Source of the DNA: DASQYE01 sp036389675
Lineage (GTDB): Bacteria; Acidobacteriota; Blastocatellia; Pyrinomonadales; Pyrinomonadaceae
Assembly (NCBI GenBank): GCA_036389675.1
Contig: DASVWI010000012.1
Span: 186,001-250,000 of the forward strand
Direction: 5' to 3'
DNA length: 64,000 nucleotides
The position numbers and the translations under genes were made by a program. The notes beneath the pieces are model-generated. The model was not told the origin of the DNA and searched no databases. It was given only the letters and a program-made list of their open reading frames with translations. Below are positions 9,078 through 15,555 of this stretch, in pieces; position 1 is the stretch's first letter, and each line of letters starts with the position of its first letter.

Positions 9078-9617
9078 ACTGTTCTCCTGACTTCCAAGAG
9101 CTACAAGAACGACGCGCGCGCGTGTGTGTGAGGATTAAGTGAAGGCGACGGCTACAATGAACACATCATGCCGGACAAGCGCGACGGTGGCCGGCCTAAA
9201 TATAATGACGATGCCAGGGCGCTACAACCTTGGGAGAAGTTGTCTGGAAGCGTAGTCAACCGCAGTCGTATGACGTGAAGGATCACTCGGTCAACTCTGA
9301 AAACGCGCGTAGGGTAGAATATTAGAGAATTGGTTGTCAAGAAGTCGCCTGTTGCCCGCCGCGCGTCGCTTTCGCCCCCGTGGCTTCGCCCGGTTTCCAC
9401 AATTATTTGGAGGAGTCTACGAATTCCTGTAAAGTAGCAGCGCTTTGCTGAACCAGAGGCGCTTTTGGGCAGACCGGAAGGGGGACTGAGCAAGGGGGCG
9501 AGAGCGTCGCTTTCAGAAGGCTGTTCCGCACCTGTGAGGCGTCGACCCTCATTGATCGCTTCTCCTCTTACTAACCGTCTGTGCCCACGTAGCTTTCATC
9601 ATCGGCTCAAGGATTCC
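9078..9617. other. Divergent intergenic region, about 540 bp
   Basis: This region separates the minus-strand ADOP/MFS unit from the plus-strand winged-helix/TPR gene and must carry both promoters. Possible -10 hexamers (TACAAT near 9153, TAGAAT near 9316) lack good -35 partners, so no promoter is claimed. If the TPR gene started at the most upstream in-frame methionine (9465), part of this stretch would be coding; that N-terminal extension looks unlike protein of the family. Confidence 0.4.
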
Positions 9618-11417
9618 GTGAGTAGCAAAGAGATTCAAGCATACCGGTTCGGCCCCTTTCGCCTGGACGTAGCCGAGCGCCAACTGCTGCGTGACGGTCG
9701 CCACGTGCCGCTCACCTCAAAGGTGTTCGACATCCTTCTCCTGCTCGTCCAAAACAGCGGGCGCGTCGTGCTTAAGGAGGAGTTGATGCAGCAGATATGG
9801 CCGGACATCGTCGTCGAAGAGAACAACCTGACGGTGAACATGTCTGCGCTGAGGAAAGCCCTGGGCAAGAGGGATAACGGCCCAGAGTACATCGAAACCG
9901 TCCCGCGACGCGGGTATCGCTTTATCTCGGTCGTAGAAAAGGTGCTGGATGAGAGCGACGCTGTTCGAGATGTGAGATACGCGAGCGCCGCGGTTGAGGA
10001 AAGGGCCAGCGTGCGCGAGCAGCAGCAGCAGCAACAAGTCGCAAACTCGCTGGCCGTGCTGCCGCTGACGAACGCCAGCTCCGATCCGAATCTCGAATAC
10101 TTTTCAGACGGAATCTCGGAGAGCATCATCAACAGCCTCTCAAGGCTGCCGCAACTGCGCGTCATGGCGCGCAACACCAGCTTTCGCTTCAGGGGGGCGG
10201 ACGTGGACGCGCAGAAGGCCGGGCGTGAGATGAACGTGCGCGCCGTGCTCGTCGGCAGGGTGCTCAGGCTCAACGGGCGGATTATCATCAGCACGGAACT
10301 GGTTGATGTCGCCGACGGGGCACAACTCTGGGGCGAGCAATATAATCGTAAGGCCGCGGATATTCTGGACGTGCAGACGGAGATCGCCAAAGAAGTCTCG
10401 GAGAAGCTGCGGCTCAGACTGACCGAGGACGAGCAGAAGGGGCTCGCCAAACAGCCCACGGAAAACATTGAAGCCTACCACCTCTATCTCAAGGGGCGTT
10501 ACTTCTGGAACAAGTATTACATGAAGCAGGTGCAGAAGGGGCTCGCCTACTTTCAGCAGGCGATTGACCTCGACCCCGGATACGCGCTCGCTTACGCGGG
10601 CGTCGCCGATTCCTACTACAGGCTTTCAAGCACACAGCTTCGCCCCACGGAGGCTTTCCCCAGAGCAAAGGCGGCAGCCCTCAAGGCTTTAGAGCTGGAC
10701 GAAACGCTCTCGGAAGCGCACGCTTCGCTCGGGTTGGTGAAGCTCTACTATGACCACGATTTCCACGGCGCTGAGATGAACTACCGTCGGGCCATAGAGA
10801 CTAACCCTAACGCTTCATTGGCCCACCAGCGCTACGGCACTTACCTGATGTACATGGCGCGCTTCGAGGAGTCGCTGCGGGAGTTTAAGCTGGCCCACGA
10901 GCTTGACCCGCTCTCGCTTCAAATCAACGTCAATATCGGATCGGTGCTGCTCCTGACGCGAAGGTTTGGAGAGGCCGTCGGGCAATACCAGAAGACGCTC
11001 GACATTGACCCGAACTACTACCCGGCGCGTTATGGCTTAGGCTGTGTCGCCTCCGCGCAAGGCAACTACACTGAGGCCGTCTCGGAATTCGAGAAGGTCT
11101 ACCAACTGGAAGAAGACAACGACATCGCGCTCGGCGCGATGGGGCGCGCCTACGCCCTCGCGGGCAATAAGAGTCAGGCGGAGAAAGCCCTCAAGGCTTT
11201 AAAAACGCTAGCCAAGCGAAAGTACGTCTCGTCCTACAGCTTCGCTCTCGTCCACACAGGGCTCGGCCAGGACGAGCAGGCACTGAAAGCGTTCGACAAG
11301 GGGTATGAGGAGCGGGATGATTGGATGGTGACGCTCAACGTCATGTTGGAGTTCGAGGGCCTGCGCCGGGACACGCGCTTCAAAGACCTGCTGCGGCGTA
11401 TCGGCTTCGCCTCTTGA
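9618..11417 (+). CDS. OmpR/CadC-type winged-helix regulator with FlgO-like domain and TPR repeats
   Basis: About 599 residues from GTG 9618, preceded by AAGGA. Residues 5-105 are a Trans_reg_C winged helix (AYRFGPFRLDVAERQLLRDG, VEENNLTVNMSALRKALG, YIETVPRRGYRF). A Gln-rich linker leads to a beta/alpha domain with NSLAVLPLTN and ISESIINSLSRLPQLRVMAR, as in TolB/FlgO-like adenylate-cyclase-associated proteins. The second half is TPR repeats (for example AEMNYRRAIETNPNASLAHQRYG). No membrane helix is seen between the parts, unlike CadC. An upstream ATG at 9465 would add 51 low-complexity residues. This architecture is common in Acidobacteriota; its regulon is not visible. The 3' end overlaps the convergent M50 gene by 38 bases. 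Confidence 0.85.
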   Translation: MSSKEIQAYRFGPFRLDVAERQLLRDGRHVPLTSKVFDILLLLVQNSGRVVLKEELMQQIWPDIVVEENNLTVNMSALRKALGKRDNGPEYIETVPRRGYRFISVVEKVLDESDAVRDVRYASAAVEERASVREQQQQQQVANSLAVLPLTNASSDPNLEYFSDGISESIINSLSRLPQLRVMARNTSFRFRGADVDAQKAGREMNVRAVLVGRVLRLNGRIIISTELVDVADGAQLWGEQYNRKAADILDVQTEIAKEVSEKLRLRLTEDEQKGLAKQPTENIEAYHLYLKGRYFWNKYYMKQVQKGLAYFQQAIDLDPGYALAYAGVADSYYRLSSTQLRPTEAFPRAKAAALKALELDETLSEAHASLGLVKLYYDHDFHGAEMNYRRAIETNPNASLAHQRYGTYLMYMARFEESLREFKLAHELDPLSLQINVNIGSVLLLTRRFGEAVGQYQKTLDIDPNYYPARYGLGCVASAQGNYTEAVSEFEKVYQLEEDNDIALGAMGRAYALAGNKSQAEKALKALKTLAKRKYVSSYSFALVHTGLGQDEQALKAFDKGYEERDDWMVTLNVMLEFEGLRRDTRFKDLLRRIGFAS

Positions 11418-12645
11418 ATTTTGGAGCCACCGCGCGATACCCACGCTTGATCAGTGGTCGCCACAATCTTTCACTGAATAGTGCGATGAGCGCGACGGTC
11501 AGGATTTTGCCCGCGAGCCCGAACCTGCCTATCAACCAACCGCTGGCCCAGTTGATGATGAACCAGATCAGAAAGAGCGTGTAGGCGAGCGACGCGGCCC
11601 AGTAGGTTACGTAAAGCACAGGGCGCTGCGGCCCTGCGAGCGGCGCGGTTTCCCGCCCGAGCCAGCGCATCACAGCCGAGCGCACGTAGGCCGCCGAATA
11701 AGCTTGCAGGTTCTGCACACCGAGCAGTTGCGAGAGGGCATAATATCCGTCCAGCTTGATCAACGGGTTGCAGTTGACGAAGACGTTGAGCGTGCCCGCG
11801 AAGAAGACCAGAAACCCCAGATCGGCGAGCCGTGTCTGCGGCGTTGCCACCAGCCAGAGAAGCGCGCCGAGAGCGCCCACGGTGAGCTGAAAGTAGATGC
11901 CGGCGAAGATCACCCAGAGCCGCTCCTGTTTGCGACCAAGGCGGTAGATGTCCGTCACGTTGCAGTAGAAGGCTGGAATGGCATAGAAGATCAGCAGCAC
12001 CCCTATCTCGCGCACGTCGCCGCCGAAGTGCTTGCACGCAAGGCCGTGAGACAGCTCATGCATGACGGTGACGGCGACGACGACGAGCATAATCAACAGC
12101 ACTCCATACTCGGCGTGGATGCGGGCCGTGTAGGGCACAATCTCGGCGCGCCTTGCCAAAAGCAGCAGCGCCACAATCGACATGACGACGAAGGAGGCGA
12201 TGATGTACGGCCTCGTGAGCGCCCGGCCTATCCTTTCGTCCAGCCACTTGAGCAGAGAGTCCGGATCAAAGAGCGGGAATTTCATGTATAAGCCGCGCGA
12301 AGGTTTGGCCGCGCCTTGGGCCTCGTCCTCGCCGTCGCCGCCACCGCGCGCGATTAAACCCAACGTGTCGAGCTTGGTGAGAAACTTGACGAGGGATGGC
12401 AGCGAAGGGCGCGGCCCTGATTTCTGCCCCTCGCCTCGGGCGATCTCGGCGGGAGTGTATGTGCCCTCGAAGCGGCGAAAAATCTGATACTCGATTGGCT
12501 TCAGGAGAAAGTAGCGAGCCGTAGCGCGGTTTCTGACGACATAGCGCGTCTGCTCGCCTTCGACCTGCTCCGTGACATCCACCTCTGCGACTACGCGCGG
12601 CGGATAGAGGCAGTGTCTGCCGACCTCTGCGTCATCAATCTGCAT
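11380..12645 (-). CDS. M50 (site-2 protease type) membrane zinc peptidase, paralogue of the one at 678-1955
   Basis: A 421-residue polytopic protein with an N-terminal soluble winged-helix/PqqD-like region (residues 20-100), zinc motif HELSH at 196-200 and distal motif NCNPLIKLDG at 291-300. Spacing of all elements matches the first M50 gene within a residue or two. It is the last gene of the minus-strand set of three small peptides and a JmjC/cupin oxygenase, 48 bases behind the latter. By analogy with YydH-type enzymes it could cut or export a modified peptide; this is inferred from context. Its 3' end overlaps the convergent TPR gene by 38 bases. Confidence 0.85.
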   Translation of the reverse strand: MQIDDAEVGRHCLYPPRVVAEVDVTEQVEGEQTRYVVRNRATARYFLLKPIEYQIFRRFEGTYTPAEIARGEGQKSGPRPSLPSLVKFLTKLDTLGLIARGGGDGEDEAQGAAKPSRGLYMKFPLFDPDSLLKWLDERIGRALTRPYIIASFVVMSIVALLLLARRAEIVPYTARIHAEYGVLLIMLVVVAVTVMHELSHGLACKHFGGDVREIGVLLIFYAIPAFYCNVTDIYRLGRKQERLWVIFAGIYFQLTVGALGALLWLVATPQTRLADLGFLVFFAGTLNVFVNCNPLIKLDGYYALSQLLGVQNLQAYSAAYVRSAVMRWLGRETAPLAGPQRPVLYVTYWAASLAYTLFLIWFIINWASGWLIGRFGLAGKILTVALIALFSERLWRPLIKRGYRAVAPKFKRRSRYAAAGL

Positions 12646-12693
12646 ATCAGCTCTATCGCTCGGGCCGAGAGGGGACGGCCACCTAAAGAAGGC

Positions 12694-13947
12694 TTAAGGG
12701 GTGGCGCGAAAGGCCGCGGACTCTTCGGGCACAGCCGCCAGTACCACCAATCCCTGCGTGACTAATTGTTTGAGCAGCTTACGCACGTCCTCGCTGCCGA
12801 GGCTTCCGGCAGACGCTTCGCACAATTCTCTGATGGTGCGTTCTCCGCCGTTCAAAGTCTGTAGCAGGGTCATCGCCGGGGCAGGCAATTTCCAGCGTTT
12901 GCCGTGGGCGAAAAACGAGACGGTTTTTTCATCCGCGCTCAGCTTCAGGTTCAAAGCCCTCAGGGACGCCAGCCGCACGCGCGCTTCATCCGAATCCGGG
13001 ATCACATCCCTGATGACGCTCCACGGGAGGCCCAGCTTCGGTCGCGGGTCGGCCATGCCGTCCAGATAGTTGAAGAATTTGTCGAAGAGACCGGCGGTGT
13101 TCCACGTCTCGAAAAGCTCTTCGCGCAACTTTACGAAGTGCGCCTCTTTTTCTTCCGGGGTGGCGAAGCGCGGCAAGTCCATGCGGAAGTTCTGGCTGGC
13201 GCGCATCTGACGTGTCAGCCAGTCGAGCAGGTCTATGCCCGTGCGGTTGAAGACGCCTATCGAGAGATGGATTGACGGGCCGCCGACGGGCACGACCCTG
13301 TGCCACCAACCGCGCGGGATGTAAAAGAAGTCGCCGTCTTCCAATAGGCCCTCCCAGAGGGGCTTTTCGGTCAGCTCCGGCCCCGGCTGAGGGTTCGCCG
13401 CAATGTCCTGCGGCAGCGGGTACTGCCTCGTCGGGCCGTAGATGCTCCAGTGCTTGCGGCCCGTGACCTGCAAGATCAGCACGTCGTGGTCGTCCCAGTG
13501 CACGTTGAGCGCGCTCGTCATCTGAAAGCCGACGTAAGCGTTGACGCGCATGTGCTCGTGGAAGACGCTTTCCAGATCAGCCGTCAGATCGAGCAGCGGC
13601 CCGCCGCTCACTTCCTCTATGTTATCGACCACCAGAGACGCGCCCTGCCGCAGCTGCTCGTTGAGCGCGGCGGCCTGCAATTTGGCCTTGAAGAGTTTCT
13701 TGTCGCGCCTGTTGGGCACGTACTTGAGAAAGGTCTCGGGCGGCACTAGCTGATGATCTTTGAGCAGGTGCAGGCGCGGATGATCGAACTCGTAGCGACA
13801 AACAATCTCGTCAAGGCGCTCCCACGTCAGCAGCTCGGCGAACTTGCCCGGCCATCCTTTGATGTAGCGAAAGTTTCGCCCCCAGCTCGTGTTGAAGAAT
13901 TCCTGCGTGGGACACGGCTCTAACATCTCTGTTAAATTACGCACCAT
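12694..13947 (-). CDS. JmjC/cupin-4 (ribosomal-oxygenase-like) 2-oxoglutarate Fe(II) oxygenase with C-terminal winged helix
   Basis: 417 residues. The JmjC core shows iron ligands H150 and D152 (NVHWDDHD) and H216 (PRGWWHRV), plus LQVTGRKHWSIYGP with the lysine/tyrosine region that contacts 2-oxoglutarate. Residues 330-417 form a winged helix (NGGERTIRELCEASAG, VRKLLKQLVTQGLVVL), as in RoxA/YcfD-type protein hydroxylases. Known relatives hydroxylate side chains in ribosomal proteins or peptides. Here it sits 231 bases behind three tiny peptide genes and just before an M50 peptidase, so a peptide substrate is plausible. The ribosome-binding site GGGAG is about 8 bases before ATG 13947. The oxygenase fold is firm; the substrate is inference. 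Confidence 0.85.
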   Translation of the reverse strand: MVRNLTEMLEPCPTQEFFNTSWGRNFRYIKGWPGKFAELLTWERLDEIVCRYEFDHPRLHLLKDHQLVPPETFLKYVPNRRDKKLFKAKLQAAALNEQLRQGASLVVDNIEEVSGGPLLDLTADLESVFHEHMRVNAYVGFQMTSALNVHWDDHDVLILQVTGRKHWSIYGPTRQYPLPQDIAANPQPGPELTEKPLWEGLLEDGDFFYIPRGWWHRVVPVGGPSIHLSIGVFNRTGIDLLDWLTRQMRASQNFRMDLPRFATPEEKEAHFVKLREELFETWNTAGLFDKFFNYLDGMADPRPKLGLPWSVIRDVIPDSDEARVRLASLRALNLKLSADEKTVSFFAHGKRWKLPAPAMTLLQTLNGGERTIRELCEASAGSLGSEDVRKLLKQLVTQGLVVLAAVPEESAAFRATP

Positions 13948-14178
13948 AGTGTAAGCTCCCGGCTTAAATCACAGAATTTTATTCGCTTGCCTGGTTAAGG
14001 GATGTTGGATTCCGAAGTGGGATGCGGTCTTAAGCTGACTGAATGCACATGGTAAACGGAACAAGGGCGCGGCGTCAACGTGGTCATTTCAGACCGTCCA
14101 TCTCCCGGTCGTAAGGAATCGTCCTCACCGAGGGAGGCGCTGTTGCCGAGCCCTTGTGCCTTAACGTCGGAGCGCTTC

Positions 14179-14265
14179 TTAGTCGGTGAGCACGATGCCC
14201 GGAGCGACTACCTGTTCAATCTCTTCGACTTCGAGTTCGAGTTCAATGTTGGTCTCTTCGATCAT
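14179..14265 (-). CDS. Putative RiPP-type precursor peptide, copy 3 (28 aa)
   Basis: ATG 14265 is preceded by GAAGGAGAAAAAATC, a strong ribosome-binding site. The peptide begins MIEETNIELELEVEE and ends VAPGIVLTD. Compared with copies 1 and 2 it has two extra residues in the acidic repeat and differs in the C-terminal half while keeping A-P-G-I-x-L-x-D. The conserved start, variable end and shared ribosome-binding site are what a leader/core precursor family shows. It is the copy nearest the JmjC gene. Too short for routine gene calling. No peptide of this kind is known to me. Confidence 0.7.
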   Translation of the reverse strand: MIEETNIELELEVEEIEQVVAPGIVLTD

Positions 14266-14372
14266 GATTTTTTCTCCTTCAACGGGGCTAAGAAAGGATT
14301 GGTTCTTGATGACCTTTCGAGTGATAGATTACAGAGTGCTTGAGCCGCGCGTCTTGGTTCTTCTCAGAACCC

Positions 14373-14449
14373 CTAACAAAACCCCGTTCGCGAGGTAGAG
14401 CCGGTTTAACTCTCCGAAGAGTACGAGTCCACTTCTGAGGTTTTGTTAG
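14373..14449. repeat. 11-bp inverted repeat between peptide copies 2 and 3
   Basis: Arms CTAACAAAACC (14373-14383) and its exact complement (14439-14449) enclose 55 bases. A smaller hairpin, GGTTC/GAACC, lies beside it at 14356-14371. Located in the 210-base gap between two peptide genes, it may set transcript end points or differential expression of the peptide copies. Confidence 0.5.
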
Positions 14450-14475
14450 AGGCTCTCAGGCCCGGTCAGCGCTTC

Positions 14476-14556
14476 TTAGTCACCGAGCATAATGCCGGGA
14501 GCGTCCATCTGTTCCATCTCTTCAACTTCGAGTTCAATGTTGGTCTCTTCGATCAT
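14476..14556 (-). CDS. Putative RiPP-type precursor peptide, copy 2 (26 aa)
   Basis: ATG 14556 follows GAAGGAGAAACGACC. The 26-residue product begins MIEETNIELEVEE and ends MDAPGIMLGD, and is identical in protein sequence to copy 1 although the DNA differs at silent sites (for example ATT versus ATC at codon 7, TAA versus TAG stop). Silent-only differences between the copies argue for selection on the peptide rather than for a non-coding repeat. Eight of the first thirteen residues or their neighbours are Glu/Asn/Thr, giving a strongly acidic leader-like half. Confidence 0.72.
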   Translation of the reverse strand: MIEETNIELEVEEMEQMDAPGIMLGD

Positions 14557-14629
14557 GGTCGTTTCTCCTTCAATGGGGTGAGAGGACTGTTGCCGTAAAC
14601 GGCCTTCTGCTGTTGAGTCTTAGGGTCTC

Positions 14630-14667
14630 AGCAAGCGGGCCGCTCCGATGAAGCCAGTGCGCTTGCT
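14630..14667. repeat. 8-bp inverted repeat overlapping the stop of peptide copy 1
   Basis: AGCAAGCG (14630-14637) pairs with CGCTTGCT (14660-14667); the latter includes part of the stop codon of peptide copy 1. A transcript from the minus strand would form this hairpin immediately after the first peptide, possibly as an RNA-stability or attenuation element that raises the level of the first peptide. Confidence 0.4.
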
Positions 14668-14746
14668 AGTCACCGAGCATAATGCCGGGAGCGTCCATCT
14701 GTTCCATCTCTTCAACTTCGAGTTCGATGTTGGTCTCTTCGATCAT
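14666..14746 (-). CDS. Putative RiPP-type precursor peptide, copy 1 (26 aa)
   Basis: This is the first gene of the minus-strand peptide/JmjC/M50 set. ATG 14746 follows GATGAAGGAGAAAAGACC, an excellent ribosome-binding site. The peptide begins MIEETNIELEVEE and ends MDAPGIMLGD, 26 residues, net charge strongly negative. It lacks Cys, Ser and any aromatic residue, so it is not a lanthipeptide, thiopeptide or sactipeptide substrate; candidates for modification are Asp, Asn, Glu, Pro and Met side chains, fitting an oxygenase. Function is unknown. Confidence 0.72.
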   Translation of the reverse strand: MIEETNIELEVEEMEQMDAPGIMLGD

Positions 14747-14869
14747 GGTCTTTTCTCCTTCATCTGGGTTAGGAAAGAATTGTTGGGGATGACCTGTTGC
14801 CCGCTCGCTCGCCGGACTCTGGTTTGGGCTTGAGCCCTTCAACCTTTATGACCTGCGCTCGATGGTGAG

Positions 14870-14925
14870 AATATAAATGGAGGCCGCCGGGAAGTCCTTA
14901 ATCATTGCTAATTAGTTGCTAAATA
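14870..14925 (-). promoter_or_regulatory. AT-rich candidate control region of the peptide operon
   Basis: Upstream of peptide copy 1 the sequence turns sharply AT-rich. On the minus strand there are two direct copies of TTAGCAA (14916-14922 and 14905-14911) exactly 11 bp apart, one helical turn, followed by a TATATT -10-like hexamer (14870-14875) about 125 bp before the first ATG. Two in-phase copies suggest an operator or activator site. No good -35 is seen, so the start point is uncertain. Confidence 0.35.
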
Positions 14926-15060
14926 ATTCCTAATAATGCGGGCGCGGCGCAGCGCACACTTCCAAGGGCGGATTTCAGGCAGGAAAAAGGGCGTTTCTTC
15001 TTCGGATTTTACTGGCGGAATTGAACCGGTCGGTCGTGGGGAAGCGTCGTGAAAAACATA

Positions 15061-15327
15061 TCAGAGCGATTCCATAAAGAGATCGTCAATGTAGCAATAG
15101 CCCCACTCTTCGCCCGGCTCGAAGGATTTAATGATGGCGTGCCGCGTCCGGTGAAAGTGCTTCGTGGCGTGTTTGTTCTTCGACTGATCGCAGCAGCCGA
15201 CGTGGCCGCATGACTCGCACAGGCGCAAGTGTACCCAGCTGTCGCCAAGTCGCAGGCAGTCTTCGCACCCGTCGGCGCTCGGTGTAACTTCTCTGATTTG
15301 ATTCAAGTGTACGCAGGTGGTCGCCAT
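15061..15327 (-). CDS. UBP-type zinc finger protein
   Basis: An 88-residue protein that is one ZnF-UBP domain: C5-x-H7 start, CEDCLRLGDSWVHLRLCESCGHVGCCDQSKNKHATKHFHRTRHAIIKSFEPGE, with all Cys/His ligands of the family, ending in WGYCYIDD. In eukaryotes the fold binds ubiquitin C-termini; bacterial single-domain versions are common and of unknown role. ATG 15327 follows GGAGAGAG. It lies 75 bases behind the end of the rhodanese reading frame of the antiporter gene and is probably co-transcribed with it. Confidence 0.85.
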   Translation of the reverse strand: MATTCVHLNQIREVTPSADGCEDCLRLGDSWVHLRLCESCGHVGCCDQSKNKHATKHFHRTRHAIIKSFEPGEEWGYCYIDDLFMESL

Positions 15328-15402
15328 CTCTCTCCGTTCGCCTCCAAAAAATTTGCCGCCTGTTTCTAAGCTTTAACCCCGAAACGTGGCTCGCACGATT
15401 GC

Positions 15403-15555
15403 TTAATGGTCCGTTGCTCCGACGGCTGTCGCTCTGGGCTCTACAGGCAGACCGGCTTCCTGCCATGCTGCCCAGCCGCCCGTGAGGGCACGCGCTTTTT
15501 TCCATCCGGCCTGTCTGAGTTCCTGCGCCACACGGGCGCTGGTCGCCTCGCTCGT
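15403..15555 (-). other. Rhodanese C-terminal part, in frame after the TGA of the antiporter gene
   Basis: Directly after the TGA at 15556-15558 the same frame stays open for 50 codons to a TAA at 15403-15405. It encodes the missing half of the rhodanese domain: SEATSARVAQELRQAGW, then ALTGGWAAWQEAGLPVEP, both highly typical. The TGA sits where relatives read Cys in YCxCPNEATSARVA. Either the codon is read as selenocysteine (or otherwise suppressed), giving a 602-residue protein, or it is a recent nonsense change that has not yet led to decay. Confidence 0.6.
15525..15539 (-). promoter_or_regulatory. SECIS-like hairpin just after the in-frame TGA
   Basis: In the minus-strand transcript GCGCC and GGCGC form a 5-bp stem with loop CGUGU, starting 17 bases after the UGA. 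One A-A mismatch below it, CC/GG pairs extend the stem. Bacterial SECIS elements are hairpins at roughly this distance with G and U in the apical loop. There is no bulged U as in the E. coli fdhF element, so this is suggestive only. Confidence 0.35.

Noticed and set aside
8079..9131. A 350-codon open frame antisense to the ADOP permease
   Set aside because: Low-complexity Arg/Asp-rich translation, typical of the opposite strand of a GC-rich membrane protein gene.
14000..14090. A further 30-codon frame between peptide copy 3 and the JmjC gene
   Set aside because: It starts near 14083 on the minus strand but shares no sequence with the three peptides and lacks their GAAGGAGAA ribosome-binding site.
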